A stretch of DNA of 29,394 nt from CAZBUK01 sp964495085 (GTDB lineage: Bacteria; Bacteroidota; Ignavibacteria; T3Sed10-11), in NCBI GenBank assembly GCA_964495085.1, contig CAZBUK010000046.1, forward strand, positions 1-29,394, given 5' to 3'. The first letter of the stretch is position 1. The number at the start of each line of letters is the position of its first letter. Positions 22,700-29,394 of this stretch are shown one piece after another. Made by a program: the position numbers and the translations under genes. Below the pieces are notes generated by a model. That model saw only the letters and a list, made by a program, of their open reading frames with translations, had not been told where the DNA came from and searched no databases.

Positions 22700-23643
22700 A
22701 GGTTTTCCCGTTTAAATAGATCGCCTGCAAGATATTTCAATCCGCTGTCGACTGCGACTGTGACGACCGTCCGGTCCGGACCCAATTCGCGTGCGATTGA
22801 ACAGGCGCCCAGCACGTTCATACCGGTCGAGATGCCCGCAAAGATTCCTTCCTCCTGCGCGAGTCGCGCCGCCATCCGCCGCGCTTCCGCTTCGTCCATA
22901 CCGCGGGCTTCGTCGTAATACTTCTCATCGAGCAGCGGCGGGATAAATCCGATCCCGATTCCCTCGACGTGATGCGTTCCGCTGATACCGGCCGAGATGA
23001 TCGGCGATGATGACGGCTCGAGCGCCACGATGCGAGGTGCAGGATCGAGACCGCGGAGAATATGCGCAACGCCCATGAGCATGTGGGCGGTGCCGACCGA
23101 CGCACAGAAAACATGTATCGGACCGTCGATCTGTCCGATCAATTCATGTCCGATCGGTTCATATCCTTTCGCCGCATCGGGGTTCCGGAGCTGATCGGTG
23201 AAGTAGCTCGGCTCGGATTCCGCGATCGCCTTCGCCCGTTCGATCATGCGAGGCGTGAGATCCGGCGTAACCATGCCTCCACGGCTCGGAACGATCGTCA
23301 GCTCGGCGCCGAAGGCTTCCATTGTCCGGAGCTTCTCTTCGGCAAACGCATCGGAGGAAACGACGCGGAACCGGTAGCCTTTCACGGCGCAGACGAAAGC
23401 GAGCGAGGAGCCGGTACTACCTCCCGTATATTCAACGACCGGCATACCCGCACGCAAATCGCCGCGCCTCTCCGCTTCCTCAATCATCGACAATGCCATC
23501 CGGTCCTTGTATGACCCGGTCGGATTAAAATATTCGAGCTTGACATATACATCGGCAGAATCCGGCGGCACGATCTTATGCAGACGTACCAATGGAGTAT
23601 TACCTATCGCCTGAAGTATGGAGTATATTTTATTTGCAGTCAT
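22696..23643 (-). CDS. Cysteine synthase / cystathionine beta-synthase family PLP enzyme
   Basis: The protein is 315 residues from 23643 (MTANKIYSILQAIGNTPLVR). It has IGNTPLVRL, YVKLEYFNPTGSYKDRMALS with the Schiff-base Lys46, and the phosphate-binding VEYTGGSTGSSLAFVCA (residues ~70-86). HVFCASVGTAHMLMGVA corresponds to the usual G-TGGT loop, here altered to SVGTA. The end, VVTVAVDSGLKYLAGDLF, is complete. Beta-replacement on O-acetylserine or serine is the family reaction. The SVGTA loop and the conserved SGLKYL tail are typical of a CysK-like subgroup whose substrate is not always O-acetylserine. A frameshifted gene lies 24 bases upstream on the same strand, and a small ORF overlaps its stop. 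Confidence 0.92.
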   Translation of the reverse strand: MTANKIYSILQAIGNTPLVRLHKIVPPDSADVYVKLEYFNPTGSYKDRMALSMIEEAERRGDLRAGMPVVEYTGGSTGSSLAFVCAVKGYRFRVVSSDAFAEEKLRTMEAFGAELTIVPSRGGMVTPDLTPRMIERAKAIAESEPSYFTDQLRNPDAAKGYEPIGHELIGQIDGPIHVFCASVGTAHMLMGVAHILRGLDPAPRIVALEPSSSPIISAGISGTHHVEGIGIGFIPPLLDEKYYDEARGMDEAEARRMAARLAQEEGIFAGISTGMNVLGACSIARELGPDRTVVTVAVDSGLKYLAGDLFKRENL

Positions 23644-23667
23644 CGCTGCTCCTTATCGGTACCAGAC

Positions 23668-24095
23668 TTACGTTCCATCTGTGACGGAGCGACGTCGCAA
23701 TTCGTTCGACGATTTCCGTTCCAGGAAAACGGCTTTCCATGCCCTTCCGGTACGCCGGCCCTTGCATATATCTTCGATCTTGCGTACTGTCACCGCGAGG
23801 GCCTCCGGACCGCCGTTTCTGCTCCTTGCCGCCAGCCGCAGACTTATATCCTCTCTGTCGTTCGGACGAACGAATGAAATACGGTAACGTTCCGTACCGA
23901 TTGCAAATTTCACGCCTCCTCCGAAGTAGTACCATGGAAACCGCACGTGTGCAATTCAGCCAGAGCGGCATTGAATAGTTGTCCATTTTCGGTTGTGAAC
24001 GAAAGTTTTCCATCGAGCATACTGAGAACGCCCGGAGTGCTGCGCGTCAATCCGATCAGCAGCCAGGCCGGGGATGTAAGAGCTTCAGGAGACAT
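23668..24095 (-). pseudogene. Frameshifted protein upstream of the PLP enzyme
   Basis: The first frame from ATG 24095 reads MSPEALTSPAWLLIGLTRST, PGVLSMLDGKLSFTTENGQL and FNAALAELH before drifting. The second frame takes over at about 23946 with VRFPWYYFGGGVKFAIGTER, YRISFVRPNDREDISLR and IEDICKGRRTGRAWKAVFL, ending at TAA 23668. Joined by a one-base correction they give a ~140-residue protein with alternating strands (GKLSFTT, VKFAIGT, YRISFVRP). That suggests a PH-like or small beta fold. I know no function. Its 3' end is 24 bases from the PLP enzyme start, so they were probably co-transcribed from the site at 24178. Confidence 0.6.
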
Positions 24096-24177
24096 GCGGA
24101 TATCCGTTCTGGGGAAATTCCGTTATGAGGTGCATGAACGATAACTCTGCTCGGATGATCGAGGCCCTTCAAAATCT

Positions 24178-24209
24178 CCTAAAGATAATATTTATTTCAG
24201 AAATAACAA
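24178..24209 (-). promoter_or_regulatory. Conserved palindromic upstream site, copy 1
   Basis: TTATTTC-A-GAAATAA (24192-24206) is a palindrome with one central base. It sits in a 32-base stretch that recurs at 26223-26253 with few differences (CCTAA..GAT..AAT..TTATTTCAGAAATA-CAA). This copy lies 97 bases before the start of the 24095 gene. On the minus strand, TTGTTA and TATTAT could be promoter boxes around the palindrome. A shared regulator or a shared promoter would explain it. Confidence 0.5.
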
Positions 24210-24473
24210 GAAATGAGTATTTCAGGACCAGACAGGTAGACGACCGGGTGTACGGACGGCGGCAGGTCTTGATCGCTCCCTACGAAATATTACTATAATA
24301 GTATAACCGCCGGACATCTGTGTGCGTCGGTGTGGAGTGGGGCGAAGATTTGAATGAATTGCGGATGCAGGTCGTCTCGGGAGCGATTATGACAAAGAGA
24401 TGCCCTGTCACTCCATATCGTGTCTCTTTGGACGGGTGATTGTATGATGCAACCGTGTAACGGAATTGGATAG
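24210..24473. other. Intergenic region, nothing recognised
   Basis: No ORF, RNA or repeat stands out between the palindromic site and the end of the two-helix membrane protein. A T/A-rich TATTACTATAATAG stretch near 24291 may be a promoter. Confidence 0.5.
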
Positions 24474-24848
24474 TCACCGTCTGGGATCGCCTGATTTTAC
24501 CAGCCAGACTCTATATGCTCCGAAGCTGGATTTCAGTATCCATTTGATGAGAATGAACAGGCCGATGAAACCCATCAGCAGCGTAATCGCCCATTGTACA
24601 TACATCAGGATATTCAGACGTGGAACCATCGGTCCTGCTGTAGAGGATACGGCGATTCTCATCATACCGCTCCCCAGAAGCGAGGAGAGAACAGCTATAA
24701 CGATCGCCAGCAGCAATCCTCTCCAGTACCAGCCCCAGACAATCGATAATTTTTCCCGGAGTTGAAGCTCCGACATCGCCGTACGTTTTATTCCAGTAGT
24801 GCTCCCGGACAGAGAACCCGGATCGGAGGTGTTTTTATCGGAATCCAT
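24474..24848 (-). CDS. Small two-helix membrane protein, unknown
   Basis: The protein has 124 residues from ATG 24848, preceded by AAGGGAGCATAGC; a longer frame into 24929 overlaps the upstream gene and has no good start. An N-terminal polar region (MDSDKNTSDPGSLSGSTTGI) is followed by SELQLREKLSIVWGWYWRGL, a first membrane helix LLLAIVIAVLSSLLGSGM and a second IGLFILIKWILKSSFGAYRV. Both helices probably form a hairpin with termini inside. I see no family. It follows the MDR oxidoreductase by 70 bases on the same strand. Confidence 0.7.
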   Translation of the reverse strand: MDSDKNTSDPGSLSGSTTGIKRTAMSELQLREKLSIVWGWYWRGLLLAIVIAVLSSLLGSGMMRIAVSSTAGPMVPRLNILMYVQWAITLLMGFIGLFILIKWILKSSFGAYRVWLVKSGDPRR

Positions 24849-24918
24849 GCTATGCTCCCTTAAAATGAGTGAGTGATTAAAAATGATACGACCGAAAGTC
24901 CTGAGAAATGTGAACACG

Positions 24919-25938
24919 TTACTCTTCACCTTCCTCCATGAGCAGAATTATCACCGTCCCTCTTCTTCGACCTTCCTCAACATACCGGTGTGCATCTGCC
25001 GCCTGTGTCATACTGAAGGTTTTATCGATTATGGTTTTTAGCTTACCCGATTCGGCTAACTCCTTGATGACGATCAGATCTCCGGGATTCTCATTCGCAA
25101 GGACGCATATTGCTTTCCTGCTCCTCCCGATCGAGGTTCGAATCATTTGTAACAGATGTTTCGTTTTAAAGCTCGCGAAGATGATGCGTCCGCGTTCCGT
25201 CAATGAATTTTCACAGCGATTGAATTCGCTCCTTCCAAGTATGTCGAGTATGAGATCGTACTTTTCCCCGCCCATGGTAAAGTCCGTCTTGGTATAATCG
25301 ATTACCTTATCGGCCCCGAGAGTTTTCACATAATCCATACGGAGAGTACTGCAGACCCCTGTAACTTCGGCGCCGTAGTATTTCGCAAGCTGAAGGGCGA
25401 TCGACCCGATACTACCTGAGGCTCCGTTGACGAGTACCTTTTGCCCGGGTTTCAGGTTTGCCTTTCTGAGAAGATTCAATGCCACGAAACCGCCGTAGGG
25501 GAGAGCCGATGCTTCCCCATAGGACATATTCTTCGGCATAGTCGCCAGCATACCCGTTTCGGGCATACAGAGGTATTCGGCGTTTGCGCCCATATGCATT
25601 CCGCGGTATCCGAACACCCGCTCGCCGGTCCGGAATTTTTGAACTCCTTTTCCTGTCGTTTCGATTTCTCCGGCAAACTCGCTCCCCAAAATCCGATGCT
25701 TCGGTTTTTTCAGACCGAATGATAACTTCGCCATGAACATGAGCGGTGCCGGCATATTGAACTCGCGGACGGGAATGTTTCCCATATTCCGGGCGACAAT
25801 ATCACCGTAGTTAACCGGGGTTGCATGCACACGAATGAGAACCTCGTCATCTTCCGGCACTGGTTTATCGATTTCGTTTATCTGCAGAACATCCGGAGTC
25901 CCATATTGTGTATAACATACCGCTTTCATTTTTTCCAT
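24919..25938 (-). CDS. NAD(P)-dependent MDR oxidoreductase (quinone oxidoreductase/zeta-crystallin like)
   Basis: The protein is 339 residues from 25938 (MEKMKAVCYTQYGTPDVLQI); the ATG at 25929 is a possible alternative. It shows the medium-chain reductase layout: PEDDEVLIRVHATPVNYGDI, ILGSEFAGEIETTGKGV, GERVFGYRG, LPYGGFVALNLL, the NADPH-binding VLVNGASGSIGSIALQLAKY (residues ~169-188), GVCSTLRMDYVKTLGADKVI and the terminal GRRRGTVIILL. The cysteines and histidines of zinc-dependent alcohol dehydrogenases are missing, as expected for the zinc-free quinone-oxidoreductase branch. Likely reactions are reduction of quinones or enones. A copy of the conserved palindrome lies about 285 bases upstream. 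Confidence 0.93.
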   Translation of the reverse strand: MEKMKAVCYTQYGTPDVLQINEIDKPVPEDDEVLIRVHATPVNYGDIVARNMGNIPVREFNMPAPLMFMAKLSFGLKKPKHRILGSEFAGEIETTGKGVQKFRTGERVFGYRGMHMGANAEYLCMPETGMLATMPKNMSYGEASALPYGGFVALNLLRKANLKPGQKVLVNGASGSIGSIALQLAKYYGAEVTGVCSTLRMDYVKTLGADKVIDYTKTDFTMGGEKYDLILDILGRSEFNRCENSLTERGRIIFASFKTKHLLQMIRTSIGRSRKAICVLANENPGDLIVIKELAESGKLKTIIDKTFSMTQAADAHRYVEEGRRRGTVIILLMEEGEE

Positions 25939-25975
25939 AGCGCTCTATAAAATAGTCAGTCTCTGATCAGTTATT

Positions 25976-26209
25976 TCAATTTGTGCCGGAAAGTGCCCGC
26001 GCCGGGTATTTCGGAAATACTGCGGTTTCTGTCGTGTTCACACTGACCGGTCGTATATCACCTGGATCGTGTAACGTTTCTATGCGCGGTATACCCGGTA
26101 CTTGGAAAACAAGGTTTGTGTCTTGAACGCTTCGGTAGAAGAAAGGTCTCGCGTCTGTCGGTGTATCAGATTCGGTGATCGGGTCTTTATCGCAGAGGTA
26201 TGTCAGGCA
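25976..26209 (-). pseudogene. Start-less open frame, possible gene fragment
   Basis: A 77-codon open frame follows an in-frame TGA at 26210-26212 and ends at TGA 25976. It has no ATG near its 5' end. The text DTPTDARPFFYRSVQDTNLV and VNTTETAVFPKYPARAL looks protein-like. It may be the tail of a lost gene, or chance. It lies in the 590-base stretch 25939-26533 that otherwise has only the palindromic site and the snap-back repeat. Confidence 0.2.
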
Positions 26210-26222
26210 TCACGTGATCACC

Positions 26223-26253
26223 CCTAAGATATAATTTATTTCAGAAATAGCAA
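26223..26253 (-). promoter_or_regulatory. Conserved palindromic upstream site, copy 2
   Basis: TATTTC-A-GAAATA (26237-26249) sits within 31 bases nearly identical to 24178-24209. It is about 285 bases upstream of the MDR oxidoreductase start. On the minus strand the sequence TTGCTA ... TTATAT could act as a promoter around the palindrome. Confidence 0.5.
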
Positions 26254-26299
26254 TACGGGCGGGCGGATAAATCGATATGTTTCGTGGATGGAGCTTTCA

Positions 26300-26535
26300 C
26301 GAAAGAAGGTCGGGAGTCAGAGATCGGAGGTCAGTAGTCAGTGGTCAGAGGTCTGAAATCAGAAGACAGAAGACTGAAAACAGGAGACAGAAGACTGAAT
26401 ACTGAAGCCAGAATTCGGTGATCAGAAACGATAGAACTGAAATGAATTTACTATCTCTGATGTCCGACTTCAGTCTTCTGTCTTCTGACTTCTGTCTCCT
26501 GACTCCTGACTTCTGTCTTCAGTCTTCTGTCTTCT
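26300..26535. repeat. Low-complexity snap-back repeat (CAGAAGAC type)
   Basis: A purine-rich arm (26316-26410), made of repeated GTCAGAG, CAGAAGACAGAAGACTGAA and similar words, faces a complementary pyrimidine-rich arm (26466-26535). The second arm is made of CAGTCTTCTGTCTTCTGAC words. They would fold into a stem of ~70-90 imperfect pairs. The right arm touches the stop codon of the sensor kinase, so the structure could serve as its terminator. Apparent ORFs across it are artefacts of the repeat. Confidence 0.8.
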
Positions 26536-29266
26536 ATTTAACAACACCACACAGCGTTTCGCGTACTTTCTTCTGTAGGTCGTACGACTTATACGGTTTC
26601 TGCAGGAATCCCGCCACTCCCTGGTCGATCACCTCACGGGCGGCTCCCTGCTCGCTGTATCCGGATGAGAGCAGAACGCGGACATCCGGATTAATCTCCC
26701 GCATTATCCGGAACGCTTCCCGGCCCCCCATCTTCGGCATGATCATATCGAGGATGACCAGATCGATCGAATCCGTTTGTGTCCGGTATACAGCCACCGC
26801 TTCTTCACCGTCCTCGGCCGTCGTCACTTCATACCCGGCCCCCTCGAGCGCCTCCTTTATGAGGCTGCGCATAAACTCTTCATCGTCCACGACGAGTATC
26901 CGTCCTTTTCCGTTTACGGACTCGCGTTGAACCGGTACGATTTCCTGGATCGCCTTATCGCTTGCGGGAAAATACATTCTGAACGTCGATCCGCCGCCGG
27001 GTTCGGAATAGACCTGGATGATCCCGCCATGCGATTTGACCGTTCCGTGCACCATCGACAGTCCGAGGCCGATACCTCGTCCCTTCGGCTTCGTCGTAAA
27101 GAAGGGATCGAAAATCCGCTGCTGGGTCTGTTTATCCATACCGATGCCGGTATCGCTCACTGAGAGGACGACATACCTGTATGCCTGCGTGCCGACGTGC
27201 ATTTTAACGAACGCTTCTTCGAGCGTGTCGTGCGAAGTTTCGATGAGCAGTTCGCCGCCTTCGGGCATCGCATCGCGGGCGTTCACACAAATGTTCATCA
27301 AAACCTGCTGCAATTGTCCGGTATCTCCCTCCATCGCGGGGAGGGACTCGTCGAGTATCGTTCGTATCGCGATGGATTTATCGAAACTCCCTTCGAGGAT
27401 CGCGATGGTCTCTTTGACGATCGAATTCAGGTTAAGCGGTTTTTTCTCCGAGCCGCCCCCCCGGGCGAAGGCGAGCAGTTTTCCTGTAAGATCCGCAGCA
27501 CGGGTCGCACTCCGTTCGATCCTGTCGAGCGGCGTGAAGAAAGAATGTTCCGGTTCGACCTTCATTTTAAGAAGCGATGCATAACCGAGAATGCTGCCGA
27601 GTATATTGTTGAAATCATGCGCGACACCTCCCGCAACTGCGCCGAGACTGTCGAGCCGCTGTGTCTGATAGAGCTGGTGTTCGAGTACACGGCGTTCAGT
27701 AACATCTGTTCCGATAATCTGATATCCGATGCCGGTGCCCTGCTTGCATAGGGGAATCTCGCGTACCAGCAGATACCTGTTCTCCCCCTCTCTATTCATA
27801 AGACGGAGATCGATAAGCCGGGAGGCTTTGCCGCAAGCCGCCCGTTTCTCCGGGTCGAGCAGCGAACGGTCATCGGGATGCAGAAAATCGACGAACACGC
27901 GTCCGATACTCTCCGCCGCACCATACCCCGTCATGGATTCGAATACTTTATTAACGCGTTGAATCTTTCCGTCCATATCTAAGGTGAGAATTGCCTCGGA
28001 GGAATGCTCGAGAGCCTGCTCATAGAGTAAAATCGAATAGCGGCTCTCCCGTTGGACTTCTGCGTTGCTGATCAATTGCCGGATGAGTACGATGACGATC
28101 GTGAGTGTACCGATAACGGCGGTAGCCGGTGGAAGTATGACCGCCGGATTGAATGCCGGATGAGCCGCCGCCGCGATCAACGCCGCAGCCGGCAAGGTCA
28201 ATGAATATCTATGTGTCCGAAAACGAATCATCGGGAGCAGTGCAATGCCGAGCAGGCAGACCATCTGAAACCAGTTGGCGCTGAATCCCATATACCATCC
28301 CGCGGTAAGTACCAGCATATACCGCCAGAGCCAGATTTGATTCGCGGAGAAGAAATTCTTTTTGAATTCATCGAGCACGATGAAACAGAAGAACGCGGAA
28401 TAAACTATGACCGACGTGAGTGTGAAAAGATCCCCCTCCCGTCCCGCCGTTGCGATCAATACGGAGGAAATGTAGAGCACATACGAGAGACGGGTATACA
28501 TCGGGCCCGACCGGAGATTCCACTCAGCACCGGTTCCGAGAGAGATCGATTCGGTTCTCCGCAGCAATAACAATCCGAAAACGAGTAATCCGAAAATGAC
28601 GATCGGATATGACCATTGATCCGAGCGGTAGACGAACTCGACATGCCTGGTATCGAGCGTAGCATCGGTATTGGGGAAAAAGGTAATATTGATACCCTGG
28701 ACGTTTTCGTGCTGCATGATACCGGTGGGAGTGATATCCGGCTGCTGAAACGGATTGGATATAAGATCAGCCAGTGGTATCGTAACCGTGCTCCACTCTT
28801 CTCCGGGCGCGTTGACGAATGTGTAAAAATTTTCGCCTTTGCCGTCTTTCAAATCTATGATGAGCTCCTGAATCTCACCGCCTCCTCGCCAATCCATTTT
28901 CAGCAATGCGTTGGGAGGAATGGTATGATTCACACCGATATTAATCCCCCACCAATCGTCATGTTTTGAATCGATCCGCAGACGGAGATATTTTTCGTTC
29001 CTCGCGTCTTCATCCGGGGTGATCACGAGAAAGGACTCAGGTTCCTGACCGTAGGGCGATATAAAATCCGTCGGTGTTACAATACCCTTAGGAAACGCGG
29101 AAAACCGAATCGGCTCAAACCGATCCGGAAATTTAACGAAGAACGAGAGGTAAAGTGCGGTGAGCGTCAGAATCCCGATGACTCCGAAAAAAATGAGCCG
29201 CGCCGTCCGGATCGAATCCCGGCCTGCTCCCTTCTCTCCTAATATGCAATGAAATAAACGATTCAT
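26534..29266 (-). CDS. Hybrid sensor histidine kinase with PAS and receiver domains
   Basis: The protein is 910 residues from ATG 29266; the ribosome binding site is weak. Layout: TM1 at ~22-43 (ARLIFFGVIGILTLTALYLS), a periplasmic beta-rich domain (~50-215, including WWGINIGVNHTIP and TYFV-like strands), then six or seven membrane helices to ~400 (YPIVIFGLLVFGLLLL onward). Next come a PAS domain (~418-530, AILTLDMDGKIQRVNKVFES), HisKA with phospho-acceptor His550 in GGVAHDFNNILGSILGY, and a HATPase domain with NICVNARDAM, DTGIGM and GRGIGLGLSMV. A C-terminal receiver domain (~790-905) carries Asp840 in LVILDMIMPKMGG. The first domain resembles a carbohydrate-binding-like sensor, but no specific family is recognised. 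It is a cis-acting hybrid kinase, so output needs an Hpt or partner regulator not in the window. Confidence 0.95.
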   Translation of the reverse strand: MNRLFHCILGEKGAGRDSIRTARLIFFGVIGILTLTALYLSFFVKFPDRFEPIRFSAFPKGIVTPTDFISPYGQEPESFLVITPDEDARNEKYLRLRIDSKHDDWWGINIGVNHTIPPNALLKMDWRGGGEIQELIIDLKDGKGENFYTFVNAPGEEWSTVTIPLADLISNPFQQPDITPTGIMQHENVQGINITFFPNTDATLDTRHVEFVYRSDQWSYPIVIFGLLVFGLLLLRRTESISLGTGAEWNLRSGPMYTRLSYVLYISSVLIATAGREGDLFTLTSVIVYSAFFCFIVLDEFKKNFFSANQIWLWRYMLVLTAGWYMGFSANWFQMVCLLGIALLPMIRFRTHRYSLTLPAAALIAAAAHPAFNPAVILPPATAVIGTLTIVIVLIRQLISNAEVQRESRYSILLYEQALEHSSEAILTLDMDGKIQRVNKVFESMTGYGAAESIGRVFVDFLHPDDRSLLDPEKRAACGKASRLIDLRLMNREGENRYLLVREIPLCKQGTGIGYQIIGTDVTERRVLEHQLYQTQRLDSLGAVAGGVAHDFNNILGSILGYASLLKMKVEPEHSFFTPLDRIERSATRAADLTGKLLAFARGGGSEKKPLNLNSIVKETIAILEGSFDKSIAIRTILDESLPAMEGDTGQLQQVLMNICVNARDAMPEGGELLIETSHDTLEEAFVKMHVGTQAYRYVVLSVSDTGIGMDKQTQQRIFDPFFTTKPKGRGIGLGLSMVHGTVKSHGGIIQVYSEPGGGSTFRMYFPASDKAIQEIVPVQRESVNGKGRILVVDDEEFMRSLIKEALEGAGYEVTTAEDGEEAVAVYRTQTDSIDLVILDMIMPKMGGREAFRIMREINPDVRVLLSSGYSEQGAAREVIDQGVAGFLQKPYKSYDLQKKVRETLCGVVK

Positions 29267-29394
29267 ATGATAATTTTAAAAAGTTTCTTATGTGGGGACG
29301 TATACCACTTATAATATCCAGCAAACATTATGCCACTACTTCCTCAGTTATCCCGGAGATCAAATGCTAACTGGTCCCTCTGGAAACAAACAAA

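Noticed and set aside
23062..23514. 150-residue plus-strand ORF
   Set aside because: Shadow of the cysteine-synthase-family gene; no motifs and no ribosome binding site.
26418..26930. 170-residue plus-strand ORF
   Set aside because: Made of the snap-back repeat and the complement of the receiver domain of the kinase.
27018..27751. Two long plus-strand ORFs inside the kinase region
   Set aside because: Antisense shadows of the HATPase/HisKA region in GC-rich DNA.
1..29394. CRISPR arrays, tRNA, rRNA, transposase genes
   Set aside because: I saw no regularly spaced direct repeats, no cloverleaf-like tRNA ends, no rRNA signature words and no transposase motifs on either strand.

Overview
The window looks like a draft or metagenome-derived scaffold from an FCB-group bacterium (Bacteroidota, Ignavibacteriota, Calditrichota, Marinimicrobia or a relative). 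The best evidence is the C-terminal type IX secretion sorting domain of the protein at 19223-20797 (NYPNPFNPSTKIRYS core, ending VSKKLLLLK), supported by an FCB-like promoter motif at 18633. The phylum is an inference; no rRNA or tRNA is present. A run of exactly 100 N at 21311-21410 marks a scaffold join inside a repeat.

Left part (1-4570). This is a graveyard of small mobile-type genes, nearly all on the minus strand. It holds the 3' remnant of an integron-type tyrosine recombinase, a DUF2442 gene with an internal stop, a frameshifted CopG/RHH antitoxin, an intact dihydrofolate-reductase-family gene, a twice-frameshifted secreted protein, a HEAT-like protein and an AlkD-like DNA alkylation repair protein. 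These are typical integron-cassette or accessory genes, but I could not find convincing attC sites between them. About 690 bases of hairpin-rich sequence follow.

Middle (4579-8389, plus strand). An AT-rich module contains a TPR-LuxR regulator, a broken small secreted protein, a SnoaL-like ester cyclase and a flavin monooxygenase. It resembles a self-contained regulator-plus-enzyme island.

Region 8542-18157 (minus strand) is a string of short metabolic or stress-type genes. In order they are an FkbM methyltransferase, a small ORF with a strong ribosome binding site, an alpha/beta hydrolase, a SAM methyltransferase, a three-helix membrane protein, a deletion relic, an NTF2-like protein, DUF1801, a second DHFR-family protein, an AHSA1/SRPBCC protein, a GntG-type threonine aldolase, a VOC relic, a YdeI-like protein, a GNAT acetyltransferase, a second VOC relic and a small anchored protein. 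Base composition changes from gene to gene, and several members carry stops, frameshifts or internal deletions. That suggests repeated acquisition followed by decay, though assembly indels cannot be excluded.

Right part (18600-29394). A VanZ-like membrane protein overlaps a T9SS-sorted protein by ATGA, behind a leader with two hairpins. Dispersed repeats flank the assembly gap. Then come an outer-membrane beta-barrel protein, a cysteine-synthase-family enzyme with a GTGA-overlapping 42-codon ORF and a frameshifted upstream gene, a two-helix membrane protein, a quinone-oxidoreductase-like MDR enzyme, a snap-back low-complexity repeat, and a large hybrid sensor kinase with its own receiver domain. 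A near-identical palindromic site precedes two of these minus-strand units (24178 and 26223).
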